DNA of 64,000 bases from CAVZVZ01 sp963778895 (GTDB lineage Bacteria; Actinomycetota; Acidimicrobiia; Acidimicrobiales; Acidimicrobilacustridaceae): assembly GCA_963778895.1 (NCBI GenBank), contig CAVZVZ010000001.1:62001-126000 (forward strand), read 5' to 3'. The notes beneath the pieces were generated by a model. It made no database searches and was not told the origin of the DNA. It worked only from the letters and a program-made list of their open reading frames with translations. Position 1 is the first letter of the stretch. Every line of letters starts with the position of its first letter. The position numbers were made by a program, and so were the translations under genes. This document shows positions 17,348-25,698 of this stretch, piece by piece.

Positions 17348-18101
17348 GCGCCTGCCGTCGTTGTTGTGCCTGCACCGCACGGGCGTCGGCGGCCATCACC
17401 ACCGGCTCCTGCTCGAAGGAATTCGCGATGCCTTGGCCCGACGGCCATCGACCGCACCACGGCCTCGCGTGGTCGTCCACGGCGAGAGTCTCGGCGCGTG
17501 GGCGGGCCAGAACGCGTTCTTGCATCGGGGCGTCGAGGGGCACGACCACCTGGGTGTCGACCAAGCGTTGTGGGTCGGAACGCCGTTCTACAGCGGCTGG
17601 CTCCACGACGCGTTGGCGAGCGATGCCGCGCGCGACGGCATCGTCCGCGAGGTGCCGTCCGTGCTAGCGCTGCGAGCCGCGGCCGACCACGAGCGCGACC
17701 GCGTGCGCGTCGTGTTGCTCAGTCATCACAACGACCCGATCCGCAAGATCAACCTCGATCTGTTCGTACGCCGCCCGGCGTGGCTCGAGGATCCGCGCCC
17801 ACCGACCGTTCCGCCGCGCCAACGCTTCACGCCCGTGATCACTGCGCTGCAGACCATCGTCGACACTGCGAACGCCACCAACCAAGTGGCCGGGGTGTTC
17901 CGGGCGACAGGCCACGACTACCGACTGGATCTCCCAGCGGTCGCGATGGAGATCTATCGTCTGCCGCGGCCCACACCCGAGCAGTGGGAACGGGTGATGA
18001 CGGCGTTGCAGGCCGACGAGGCGGCCCGAGCGTTGCAGTTCAAGCTGCCCGAGGTCGAAGAGCTCGAGGCGGCGGCGGCCTCGGCCGTGCCCGCCGGCTG
18101 A
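17322..18101 (+). pseudogene. Alpha/beta-hydrolase family (PF10081-like), 5'-truncated remnant
   Basis: About 255 residues of the actinobacterial membrane-linked alpha/beta-hydrolase family. Recognisable pieces are AVAVQYERLPS at the left edge (matching the family's AVQYSYLPS block), the nucleophile elbow VVHGESLGAWAGQNAF, LWVGTPFYSGWLHDAL, RVVLLSHHNDPIRK, and the C-terminal GHDYRLDLP. Full members have about 500-600 residues with an N-terminal membrane domain, which is absent. No start codon with a ribosome binding site exists near the edge. The left boundary coincides with the truncated CPBP gene on the other strand (overlap 17322-17347). Confidence 0.72.
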
Positions 18102-18103
18102 GC

Positions 18104-18559
18104 TCAGGGCTCGCGGTGCGGCGACCACCCGTAGTACACGTCCGGCTCGCCCTCCTCGTTGCGTGCACCCTCGTCGTCGACGTCGATCACCGTGAAGCCG
18201 TGGCGCTCGTAGAAACGACAGGCTCCGGCGTTGGCCTGGAAGGCATACAACCGCAGACCGTCCGGCCGCTCGCGTCGGGCCACGCCGATCAGCTCGGCGC
18301 CGATGCCCCGGCCCGTCGCGTCGGGCAACAGATAGAGGTGGTCGACGTGGTCGCCGTTCAGGGCGAGGAAACCGACGATGACGTCGCCCTCGACCGCCAC
18401 CCACGTCGCGAGGTCATTGGTGACGACCGTCGAGAAATGCTCGCGGGCTTCCTCGTCGGTGTGCGCCAGCCGGATGTGGGGAAGTGTCTCGTGGAAGGAA
18501 CGGAGATAGACCTCGGCGATGGCCGGACCGTCGTCGGGGCGGGCCGGTCGCAGCATCAC
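18104..18559 (-). CDS. GNAT-family N-acetyltransferase
   Basis: A 151-residue single-domain acetyltransferase. The opening MLRPARPDDGPAIAEVY, the central strand HVDHLYLLPDATGRGIGAELI with the acetyl-CoA pyrophosphate loop (RGIGA), and NAGACRFYERHGFTVID are standard GNAT blocks, closest to small-molecule acetyltransferases of the RimI/PhnO style. Start: GTG at 18559 directly followed by ATG; either is possible. It converges with the hydrolase remnant, leaving 2 nt, and is divergent from the DUF1996 gene with only 23 nt between starts. The acceptor substrate is unknown. Confidence 0.88.
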   Translation of the reverse strand: MMLRPARPDDGPAIAEVYLRSFHETLPHIRLAHTDEEAREHFSTVVTNDLATWVAVEGDVIVGFLALNGDHVDHLYLLPDATGRGIGAELIGVARRERPDGLRLYAFQANAGACRFYERHGFTVIDVDDEGARNEEGEPDVYYGWSPHREP

Positions 18560-18582
18560 CGCACAGTACGGTCACACGCGCC

Positions 18583-19476
18583 ATGGCTCACCGTCCTTTT
18601 GTCGCCGCGATCGTTCTGTTGACGGCGCTCATGGTCGGGGCCGGCGTCGTCGGCTTGACGACGAGGTCGAGGCCGGTCACCGTCGACGCGTCCGCCCCGA
18701 CCGCGCAGGAGTTCGTGGTCGAGTGCACATGGAGTCACCGCGCGGCGGATGATCCCATCGTCCACCCGGGCCACCCCGGCGCCGCGCACATGCACGACTT
18801 CTTCGGCAGCGAGACCACCGATGCCTCGAGCACCGCCGCGTCGTTGCTCGGTACGGCGAGCACCTGCCAGACGCATACCGCCGACACCGCCGCGTACTGG
18901 GTGCCGACGCTCTACGACGGGGATCGGCCCGTCGAACCGGGTCGCCTGTTCGCCTACTACCGGGGGTCGACGGCGACCACCCAAGAGGCAGGCGTGCACC
19001 CGTTTCCCTTCGGGTTGGTCATGGTGGCCGGCGACATGGCCGCGACCGAACCGCAGCCGACCGAGGTCGTGGGCTGGCATTGCGGTGCATCTCCGCTTCT
19101 TTCGTCGGCACCGGTGACGTGCACGCGCGACGCGCCACTGGCCTTGCGCGTGACGTTCCCCTCGTGCTGGGACGGTGAGCACCTGGACAGTGCCGACCAT
19201 CGTTCACACGTTTCGTACCCGGAATCGGATCGTTGCCCGGCCGATCATCCCGTGGTGCTACCGGAGCTGGTGATGGACGTGGCCTACGACTTCGTCGGTG
19301 ACCCCGCGGGTCTCCATCTCGCGTCCGGTGGAGTACTCACCGGACACGCCGACTTCATCAACGCATGGGAGCCCGACGCGCTCGATGCGCTCGTCACGCA
19401 GTGCCTCGGTCGGGGCGAGGATTGTGGCATCGCCCCGGTGCGGGCCGGGGCCGCGGGCCTTCCGCCCGCTGATTGA
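18583..19476 (+). CDS. Secreted DUF1996 domain protein
   Basis: A 297-residue exported protein. The N-terminus MAHRPFVAAIVLLTALMVGA is a signal peptide or membrane anchor, followed by a short linker and a DUF1996 domain: HPGHPGAAHMHDFFGS near residues 60-75, a Cys pair in GTASTCQTHTADTAAYWVPTL split over two blocks, and FPSCWDGEHLDSADHRSHV. DUF1996 occurs in secreted proteins of fungi and Actinomycetota and is rich in conserved His, Cys and Asp; its biochemical role is not established. The ATG has no ribosome binding site, but a TACGGT box (18567-18572) ends 10 nt upstream, suggesting a near-leaderless transcript. Confidence 0.85.
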   Translation: MAHRPFVAAIVLLTALMVGAGVVGLTTRSRPVTVDASAPTAQEFVVECTWSHRAADDPIVHPGHPGAAHMHDFFGSETTDASSTAASLLGTASTCQTHTADTAAYWVPTLYDGDRPVEPGRLFAYYRGSTATTQEAGVHPFPFGLVMVAGDMAATEPQPTEVVGWHCGASPLLSSAPVTCTRDAPLALRVTFPSCWDGEHLDSADHRSHVSYPESDRCPADHPVVLPELVMDVAYDFVGDPAGLHLASGGVLTGHADFINAWEPDALDALVTQCLGRGEDCGIAPVRAGAAGLPPAD

Positions 19477-19501
19477 CCCTCCGCGGGCAGCTCGGTACCG
19501 T
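19473..19501 (+). promoter_or_regulatory. Sigma-70-type promoter for the dioxygenase gene, leaderless
   Basis: TTGACC (19473-19478) and TACCGT (19496-19501) are separated by 17 bp, the ideal housekeeping spacing. The expected transcription start, about 7 nt after the -10 box, coincides with the A of the ATG at 19508, predicting a leaderless mRNA; there is no ribosome binding site. Confidence 0.65.
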
Positions 19502-19507
19502 CCGACG

Positions 19508-20347
19508 ATGGCCTCGACCGGGAGTGACACACGCGAGGCGAGGCCCTATCTCCACGATGTGCGACCCGTCCCGCTCGGCGCGGTCGACGAGTTCCGAGCC
19601 AAGGGCCACACCGTCCTGCGTGGTCTGGCCCGCCCGGACGAGGTCGAGCGGTTCCGGCCGGCCATCGAGGCCGCGGCGGCGCGCCTGACGATCGAGACAC
19701 GGCCGATCGAGGAACGCGACACCTACGGCCAGGCCTTCCTGCAGACGGGAAACCTGTGGCGGGAGGACGCGCTGATCGAGCAGTTCGTGTTCGCGCGACG
19801 CTTCGCGGCCACAGCGGCCGAGCTCCTTGGAGTCGACGGTGTCCGTCTCTACCACGACCAGGCGTTGATCAAGGAGGCGCACGGTGGCGCCACGCCTTGG
19901 CATCAAGATCAGTTCTACTGGCCGCTAGCCGCGGGCCAGACGGTCACCATGTGGATGCCTCTCGTCGACGTGCCCGAGGTCGTCGGTTCCATGACGTTCG
20001 GATCGGGCACACATGCGCTCGGAGCGCTGTGCGACTTCTCGATCTCCGACGAGTCCGAGATCGCGCTGCAGGAGTACGTCGACGAGTCGGGCGTGGTGCT
20101 CGACACCCACGGCGCACTGCGAGCCGGTGACGCAACCTTCCACGCCGGGTGGACGTTGCATCGCGCCGGCGCGAACCCGACCGACGTGGCTCGGCCCGTC
20201 ATGACCGTCATCTACGTGGCCGACGGCGCCGTCGTTCAAGAGCCGACCAACCCTTACCAGGAGTTCGATCGCCTCGTGTGGCTGGGTGACCGGCCCCCCG
20301 GCGCGCCCGTCGACAGCGAGATGAATCCGATCTTGTACCGTCGCTGA
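19508..20347 (+). CDS. Phytanoyl-CoA dioxygenase (PhyH) family Fe(II)/2-oxoglutarate oxygenase
   Basis: A 279-residue PhyH-family dioxygenase. The iron ligands are visible: His132 and Asp134 in WHQDQFYW and the distal His218 in TLHRAGAN; Arg230 nearby fits the 2-oxoglutarate carboxylate anchor. The preceding MWMPLVDV and GSMTFGSGTH segments are typical. Enzymes of this family hydroxylate diverse small molecules, including phytanoyl-CoA, ectoine and halogenated metabolites; the substrate here is unknown, and no pathway genes sit alongside. The start is fixed by the promoter geometry (leaderless ATG). A candidate terminator follows 16 nt after the stop. Confidence 0.9.
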   Translation: MASTGSDTREARPYLHDVRPVPLGAVDEFRAKGHTVLRGLARPDEVERFRPAIEAAAARLTIETRPIEERDTYGQAFLQTGNLWREDALIEQFVFARRFAATAAELLGVDGVRLYHDQALIKEAHGGATPWHQDQFYWPLAAGQTVTMWMPLVDVPEVVGSMTFGSGTHALGALCDFSISDESEIALQEYVDESGVVLDTHGALRAGDATFHAGWTLHRAGANPTDVARPVMTVIYVADGAVVQEPTNPYQEFDRLVWLGDRPPGAPVDSEMNPILYRR

Positions 20348-20362
20348 CCTGCCGCTTTGGGG

Positions 20363-20387
20363 GACGGGGCGCGGTGCCATCCCCGTC
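20363..20387 (+). terminator. Candidate terminator hairpin
   Basis: A 7-bp perfect stem, GACGGGG / CCCCGTC, with an 11-nt loop lies just after the dioxygenase stop. No U tract follows. Confidence 0.45.
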
Positions 20388-20395
20388 GGTGTCAC

Positions 20396-20414
20396 ACCAC
20401 CTTCTTAAGGTGGT
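20396..20414 (+). promoter_or_regulatory. Hairpin overlapping the rmuC ribosome binding site
   Basis: ACCACCTT (20396-20403), a 3-nt loop, and AAGGTGGT (20407-20414) form a perfect 8-bp stem immediately before the rmuC ATG at 20418. The 3' arm contains the AAGGTGG Shine-Dalgarno sequence, so if transcribed the stem would hide it from the ribosome. It could equally be a DNA operator. Confidence 0.5.
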
Positions 20415-20417
20415 CGC

Positions 20418-21662
20418 ATGGTCATCATCGTGGTGTTCATCGGCGTGATCGTCGGTCTCGTCGCCGTGGCAGCAGCGGGGCTCGCCGGGCTCTCGTTCAT
20501 TCGAGCCGAGCGACGGGCCGCGGTCGACGAGCGCGCCGCCGACCGGGCCGCGGCGCTGGAGGCCGCACAGCAAGCCTTCGCCCTCGAGCGTGAGCGCACC
20601 GTTCAGAGCGCGGTCGACACGGTCTTGGCGGTCGCAGGCGAGAAGTTCGCCGACCATTCAACGGCGGCCTCCCAACAGCTCGACCTGCGCAACCGCGCCA
20701 TGGAGAAGCAGTTCGACTCGGTGTCGGGCGAGCTCCAGCAGGTACGCCAGCTGGTCGAGCAACTCCAGCGCGATCGTGCGGATCAACAGGGTCGGCTCGA
20801 ACGCGGTTTGCAACAGGCAGTGCAAGCGAGCACGTCGCTCAACCAAACGACACAAACCCTGAAGGAGGCACTGGCTTCGAGCAAGAGCCGCGGCCAGTGG
20901 GGCGAACGCCTGGCCGAAGACGTGCTGCGAACCGCAGGCTTCGTCGAGGGCGTCAACTACCGCAAGCAGACGGCCATCGTCGGCGGGGGCATTCCCGACT
21001 TCACCTTCCTGCTCCCACACGGCCGCACGTTGCACATGGACGTCAAGTTCCCGCTCGACAACTACCTGCGGGTCCGCGAGGCATCGAGCGATGCGGAGCG
21101 CTCCACGTTCACCAAGGCGTTCCTGAAGGACGTGCGCCAGCGGGTGAAGGAGATCTCCACGCGTTCCTACGCCGAAGCCGACGAGACGCTCGATTCGGTG
21201 TTGCTCTTCATCCCCAACGAAGGCATCTACAGCTTCATCCACGAGCACGACACGCAGCTCGTCGACGTGGCGCTGTCACAAAACGTCGTGTTGTGCTCAC
21301 CCTTCACGTTGTTCTCGGTGCTCGCCGTCATTCGTCAGTCGGTCGACGCGTTCCTCGTCGAACGCACGAGCGATCAGATCCTCGAGTGCTTGGCCGGCTT
21401 CGGGACGCAGTGGGGCAAGTTCTCCGATGCCGTCGACTTGCTCGGGCGCCGGTTCGAGAGCACGCAGAAGGCCTACGACGACCTCGCGGGCGTTCGCCGC
21501 CGCCAGTTGCAGAAGCACCTCGATCGCGTCGACGCCCTCCGAGAGGAGCGCGGCCTCGACCCGCTGCTGGACACCGTCGTCGAGCTCGAGACCGACGATC
21601 TCGACAGCCCAGGACTCGACGATGAGGGTCGGCCCGCCCTGCGCGCTGTGTCGGACCACTAG
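20418..21662 (+). CDS. rmuC: DNA recombination protein RmuC
   Basis: A 414-residue intact RmuC homologue. It has an N-terminal membrane anchor (residues 2-29), a long coiled coil (about 30-165, rich in Glu/Gln/Arg heptads), then the conserved RmuC core: SRGQWGERLAEDVLR, GGGIPDFTFLLP, HMDVKFPLDNYLR and LLFIPNEGIYSFIHE. The core is a predicted PD-(D/E)XK-type nuclease fold; RmuC limits recombination at inverted repeats and, in enterobacteria, contributes to anti-transposon or phage phenotypes. The start is directly behind a hairpin that covers its ribosome binding site. The next gene starts 26 nt downstream on the same strand and may be co-transcribed. Confidence 0.95.
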   Translation: MVIIVVFIGVIVGLVAVAAAGLAGLSFIRAERRAAVDERAADRAAALEAAQQAFALERERTVQSAVDTVLAVAGEKFADHSTAASQQLDLRNRAMEKQFDSVSGELQQVRQLVEQLQRDRADQQGRLERGLQQAVQASTSLNQTTQTLKEALASSKSRGQWGERLAEDVLRTAGFVEGVNYRKQTAIVGGGIPDFTFLLPHGRTLHMDVKFPLDNYLRVREASSDAERSTFTKAFLKDVRQRVKEISTRSYAEADETLDSVLLFIPNEGIYSFIHEHDTQLVDVALSQNVVLCSPFTLFSVLAVIRQSVDAFLVERTSDQILECLAGFGTQWGKFSDAVDLLGRRFESTQKAYDDLAGVRRRQLQKHLDRVDALREERGLDPLLDTVVELETDDLDSPGLDDEGRPALRAVSDH

Positions 21663-21688
21663 CCTGAGTTCGACTCTGGGGGTTCGAC

Positions 21689-22105
21689 ATGGGCCGACAA
21701 AGTGTGCGCCACACCCTCGACGATCACCCGCTCTTCGTGGAGGTCAGCCGCCGTCAGCGCCGGGCCTATGCCCGTCATGCCGAGCGCGTGTGCCTAGCGC
21801 CGGGCACAGTCCTGCTTCGCGAAGGTCGCGAGCCCACACAGGTCACCTACCTCTGTGACGGCCGGGCCGAGGTCTCGCAGTTCGGTGCGCCGCTCGGCGA
21901 AGTGGGCCCGGGGCAAGCGGTCGGCGCCTACGTGTTGGCTCGGCTCGAGGTGAGCGATGTCACCGTCACCGCCGTCACCATGGTCGATGCCGTGGTGCTT
22001 CACCGGCGAGCCTTTCGCGGCGCGTGGCGCACCCTTCCCGCCGTGCGCGCACAGGTCGAGTCCGGCCGCCGCGGACGTCTCGCACCCGCGGCGTCGTCCC
22101 AGTAG
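21689..22105 (+). CDS. Cyclic nucleotide-binding-like (Crp-type) domain protein
   Basis: A 138-residue protein with one cNMP-binding-like domain: DHPLFVEVSRRQRR, HAERVCLAPGTVLLREG and the beta-roll region ending GQAVGAYVLARLEVSD resemble the Crp N-terminal domain. The phosphate-binding cassette is poor: no clear Gly-Glu...Arg-Ser/Thr pattern is seen, so ligand binding is doubtful. No DNA-binding domain follows. A G-rich run (CTGGGGGTTC) precedes the ATG. It may be a stand-alone sensor module used by another protein. The following sulfatase starts 12 nt after the stop. Confidence 0.7.
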   Translation: MGRQSVRHTLDDHPLFVEVSRRQRRAYARHAERVCLAPGTVLLREGREPTQVTYLCDGRAEVSQFGAPLGEVGPGQAVGAYVLARLEVSDVTVTAVTMVDAVVLHRRAFRGAWRTLPAVRAQVESGRRGRLAPAASSQ

Positions 22106-22117
22106 CGTCGACAACCT

Positions 22118-23632
22118 GTGGACGATGTCGAGCGGTCACCGTCGAACGCGATCGTCGTCCTGCTCGACAGCCTGAATCGCCACATGCTCGGCAGCTACGG
22201 CGGGACGGAGTTCGCCACGCCGAACCTCGATCGCTTCGCCGATCGGTGCCGTCGATTCACCCGCCACTACTCCGGATCGCTGCCGTGCATGCCGGCCCGG
22301 CACGATCTGTTGTGCGGCGCGCTCGACTTCCCATGGAAACCATGGGGTTCGATCGAGCTGTGGGAGGAGCCGATCACGGCACCGCTTCGCCGCGCCGGCG
22401 TCGTGACCCAGTTGATCAGCGACCATCCTCATCTGTTCGAGACCGGCGGCGAGAACTACCACTGTGATTTCTCCGGCTGGGACTACGTGCGGGGCCACGA
22501 GAGCGACCATTGGAAGACGCGGGCCGATCCGAGCTGGATGGGCGCGCCGAGCTTCCGGCGCGGTCACATGCCGTATGACAACTCGCGCGGGTGGTTCCGC
22601 GGCGAGGACGACTTCCCAGGGCCGCGCACGATGGCCGCCGCCGCTCGCTGGCTCGACGACAACGCCGGCGCGCACGACCGCTTCTTGCTGTTCGTCGACG
22701 AGTTCGACCCGCATGAGCCGTTCGACACTCCCGAGCCCTATGCCTCGCTCTACGACGACGAGTGGGACGAGCCCCATCTGATCTGGCCGCCGTACGTCAA
22801 CGGCGGCATCGAGAAGGGCGTTCTCGACGAGCGCATGGCCCGGCAGGTGCGCGCCTGCTACGGCGCCAAGCTCACGATGATCGACCATTGGTTCGGACGC
22901 GTGCTCGACGCCATCGATCGCAACGGGCTCTGGGACGACACGGTCGTCATTCTCTGCACCGATCACGGGCACTACCTCGGCGAGAAGGACATCTGGGGCA
23001 AACCGGGTGTACCGATCTACGAACCGCTGGGCCGCATTCCACTGCTCGTGGCGTGGCCCGGGCAGCAATCCGGCCCGTGCGACGCCCTGACGACCGCGGT
23101 CGACGTGCACGCCACACTGCTCGACCTGTTCGGCGTCGACGCCGGCCATGTGGTGCACGGCACGTCGTTACGACCGTTGATCGACGGTACGACGACATCG
23201 ATACGCGAACACGCATTGTCGGGTGTCTGGGGTCGCGAACTACATCTGCTCACGCCGGCAGCCAAGTACATCCGTGCTCCGAGCGGTGAGAACGCGCCCC
23301 TGTCGATGTGGTCGAACCGATGGTCGACCATGCCGGTCCACGGCGAACACGAGATCCACATGCCGCCGCCCGACGACCGAGCCTCGCTCGACCGCATGCC
23401 CGGCTCCACGATCCCGGTCATCCGCCAACCGTTCCAGCCCGGCGACTTCCTACCGTTCTGGGCCTACACCGAGTTCGACGGCGACAAGCTCTTCCTCGTG
23501 GATGACGACCCGCGAGAGGCTCGCAACCTCGTGGGTGACAGCACCGAGATGGCGTACGCCGATCAACTCGCCGATGCCCTCCGCGAGATCGACGCGCCCC
23601 GCGATCAACTGCAGCGGTTGGGGCTCGGCTGA
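22118..23632 (+). CDS. Sulfatase (formylglycine-dependent, type I)
   Basis: A 504-residue sulfatase-family hydrolase without a signal peptide. The formylglycine motif is SLPCMPAR with Cys57 (CxPxR), so a formylglycine-generating enzyme would be needed. Metal ligands are in VVLLDSLNRHMLGSYG (Asp) and CTDHGHYLGEKDIWGK. It hydrolyses sulfate or phosphonate esters; the long C-terminal part with a WxYTEFDGDKLFLVDDDPRE core split over several loops resembles choline-sulfatase/phosphonate-hydrolase relatives. Start: GTG at 22118, with TAGCGT (22103-22108) ending 9 nt upstream and no ribosome binding site, so it may be leaderless. The true substrate is unknown. Confidence 0.9.
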   Translation: MDDVERSPSNAIVVLLDSLNRHMLGSYGGTEFATPNLDRFADRCRRFTRHYSGSLPCMPARHDLLCGALDFPWKPWGSIELWEEPITAPLRRAGVVTQLISDHPHLFETGGENYHCDFSGWDYVRGHESDHWKTRADPSWMGAPSFRRGHMPYDNSRGWFRGEDDFPGPRTMAAAARWLDDNAGAHDRFLLFVDEFDPHEPFDTPEPYASLYDDEWDEPHLIWPPYVNGGIEKGVLDERMARQVRACYGAKLTMIDHWFGRVLDAIDRNGLWDDTVVILCTDHGHYLGEKDIWGKPGVPIYEPLGRIPLLVAWPGQQSGPCDALTTAVDVHATLLDLFGVDAGHVVHGTSLRPLIDGTTTSIREHALSGVWGRELHLLTPAAKYIRAPSGENAPLSMWSNRWSTMPVHGEHEIHMPPPDDRASLDRMPGSTIPVIRQPFQPGDFLPFWAYTEFDGDKLFLVDDDPREARNLVGDSTEMAYADQLADALREIDAPRDQLQRLGLG

Positions 23633-23642
23633 GCGCCCGGTC

Positions 23643-24596
23643 CTACAGCGCGATGGTGCGGCAGCCCAACAACACGTTCGTGCCGGCACCCACGTTGATC
23701 CCGTAGCTGCAGACGTTGTGCACTCCGGGCCCCGCCGCGTACGTCGCGGTGAACCCGTGGTTGGCGCCGTAGAGCGGGAACGGACCAAGTAGGTCGGGTC
23801 GCGACAACCCCGCGCTGGTACCGCCGGCCCCGATGCCGTCGATGTAGGTGTGGACATCGATCGCCGCGGTGGTGTCGGGATCGATCGACCATCCGCTCAC
23901 GGTCACACCGCCGGGCGCGGCCTGGACGGAGTCGAGGAAGCCGAACGGCACGCGGTTCGCGGTGAGCGTCTTGCACCCGATCAGGGTGTTCGTCCCAGGA
24001 CCGGTGTTGATGGCGTACAGGCAGACATTCTGTGCACCCTGTTGCGCGGGCACCGTCATATCGAAGCCGTGCGTGCTGCCGTTGCCGGGGAAGACGCCGT
24101 CGACGTCGGGTCGGCTGGCGTGGGCGGTGACCGCGCCCGCGAACGTTCCGTTGACGTACGCGTGTACGTCGATGTCGCCGGTCGAGTCGGCATCGAGCGC
24201 CCAGCCCCGCAGGGTTATGCCGGTCGACAGGCTCGCCGAGTCGAAGGACCCCGTCGGGTCTTGTCCGATCGTGGCCGTGGTGCAGTTCAACAGGACGTTG
24301 TCACCGGCCCCCACGGTGTTGATCCCGTACGCGCAGATCTGCCGCTTGCCGTAGATCACCGGGATGGTGGCGGAGAAGCCGTGGGGTGACGCGTCGTAGC
24401 CGGCGAACACCCCGGCGACGTCAGGCCGAGCCTTGTTCGCCTCGAGCGCTGCGGTGCCAACCCCGTCGACATAGATGTGCACATCCGTCGAGCTCGTCGT
24501 GTCGGGATCGATGGCCCATCCCGCGACGGTGGTCGTCCCGAACCATCCGCTGAGCGCGGTCTGACTCACGCCGTCGAAGTGCCCAACCGGGTCGCC
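23643..24596 (-). repeat. Three tandem ~105-residue protein modules
   Basis: The C-terminal 317 codons of the VanY-type gene split into three homologous units at about 24264-24596, 23958-24263 and 23643-23957. Each has GW(A/S)(I/L)DxDx, DVHxY(V/I)xG, ARPD(V/L)xG-type, HGF and a Cys-containing INxGxG(T/D)N block. They have diverged at the DNA level, so this is an old duplication. Confidence 0.85.
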
Positions 24597-25202
24597 GCCC
24601 AGAGCGATGCCGAAGCCGGCGCCGAAACCGAAGGCTTGGCCCGGGAACATGCGCCCGCCGTCACCGACCCACTCCCAATGCCATGGCTCGGGCACGGATC
24701 CACCCGGTTCCATCACGCCGGGGTGATTCCAGCCGAACCAACCGGCGTGGCCCTTGAGCCACGCGTAGCTCGCACTGTCGAACGTGATCTCGCCGTTCTG
24801 ATCCCGGAAATCGACGGCCTTGCCCCACCCGTGATTCGACGTGCCCGGCACCGCGGCCATGTCGCATGCGCCCTTGGCGCACCAGTCTTCGCGCGCTTTC
24901 ACTTGACCGGCGTAGTCCCGGTAACACTCGGCCGGCGCGAGCTGGATGCCGTCTTGGTGCGCGGCGGCGAGAAGGCTGCCGAGGCTGGCCGCGGCCTGGT
25001 AGTAGGCCAGACAGTCGGGTGAGACCTGCAGCAGCTCGCTGTCGGGGATGGCGCCATTCGTCGCGCCGGCGATCGTGGTGGGCCGGTTGTCCGGCTGGAT
25101 GGGGTTGCCGGCGTCCGCTCCGACCGGTGCCGAAGCGCCGCTGACCAGGACCGCGGTCGCGGCCAGGACAACAGCGAGGGCAAGGCGGATCGATCGGGTC
25201 AC
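23643..25202 (-). CDS. Secreted VanY-type D-alanyl-D-alanine carboxypeptidase (M15B) with three C-terminal modules
   Basis: A 519-residue exported protein. GTG at 25202 gives a clean signal peptide (VTRSIRLALAVVLAATAVLV, cleaved near GASA). Residues about 50-190 form an M15B/VanY zinc carboxypeptidase: SNHGWGKAVDF supplies the His and Asp zinc ligands and EPWHWEW the catalytic Glu and third His. The family trims the D-Ala-D-Ala end of peptidoglycan stem peptides. After a Gly/Phe linker come three ~105-residue modules sharing GWxxDxD, DVHxYV/IDG and NVCxYxINxG blocks; these probably bind the envelope or mediate surface display. Four Cys in the catalytic part may form disulfides. It converges with the sulfatase with 10 nt between stops. 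Confidence 0.9.
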   Translation of the reverse strand: MTRSIRLALAVVLAATAVLVSGASAPVGADAGNPIQPDNRPTTIAGATNGAIPDSELLQVSPDCLAYYQAAASLGSLLAAAHQDGIQLAPAECYRDYAGQVKAREDWCAKGACDMAAVPGTSNHGWGKAVDFRDQNGEITFDSASYAWLKGHAGWFGWNHPGVMEPGGSVPEPWHWEWVGDGGRMFPGQAFGFGAGFGIALGGDPVGHFDGVSQTALSGWFGTTTVAGWAIDPDTTSSTDVHIYVDGVGTAALEANKARPDVAGVFAGYDASPHGFSATIPVIYGKRQICAYGINTVGAGDNVLLNCTTATIGQDPTGSFDSASLSTGITLRGWALDADSTGDIDVHAYVNGTFAGAVTAHASRPDVDGVFPGNGSTHGFDMTVPAQQGAQNVCLYAINTGPGTNTLIGCKTLTANRVPFGFLDSVQAAPGGVTVSGWSIDPDTTAAIDVHTYIDGIGAGGTSAGLSRPDLLGPFPLYGANHGFTATYAAGPGVHNVCSYGINVGAGTNVLLGCRTIAL

Positions 25203-25386
25203 GTCGATGAACGTCGGCGTCGAACGCGGACCTCTTGAGTGTCGCGCTCGACGCGCGGGGGTTGCCAAGGGGTACACCCAGGTAGGTCGGGCCGTTCGGA
25301 GGCCCGACAACCGCTATGAGTGGGTGAGCCTCACGTCGCGTGGCCGCGAGATGAAACCCCGAACCCGGCGATCCTCAGCCCGGATC

Positions 25387-25575
25387 TCAGCGACCGAGCG
25401 CCCGCTCCAACTCGGTCTTGCTCATCTTCGAGCGGCCCTTCAGGCCGCGCTCCCGGGCCTCCTCGTAGAGCTCGTCGTACGTGGGCCCGTCATCAGCAGA
25501 CGGGGACCCGCCGCCGAGTGGTCGACCGAAACCGGACGGCCGGCCTCGGACTGCCTTGGTCACTTGGTACGACAT
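25387..25575 (-). CDS. Small Rho-N/SAP-like domain protein
   Basis: A 62-residue protein with a basic, Gly/Pro-rich first half and a C-terminal helix-extended-helix: YDELYEEARERGLKGRSKM followed by SKTELERAL. This resembles the Rho N-terminal/SAP-like nucleic-acid-binding fold found in many small actinobacterial proteins (often annotated plasmid stabilisation or DUF). The ATG at 25575 is preceded by AGGAGGAGCG about 4-10 nt upstream, which supports translation. It is divergent from the LigD-like gene (123 nt between starts), so a DNA-associated role fits the neighbourhood, but this is inference. Confidence 0.75.
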   Translation of the reverse strand: MSYQVTKAVRGRPSGFGRPLGGGSPSADDGPTYDELYEEARERGLKGRSKMSKTELERALGR

Positions 25576-25698
25576 CCGACGCTCCTCCTGTGCGGTGCCT
25601 GCGTGGTCAGGCCGAATGCCCCGGCACTTACCCGGCTCCCAACCCAGACAGACCGCAGGTCAGAACACAGATCCCGGACGGCTGCCAGGCTGTTGGCC

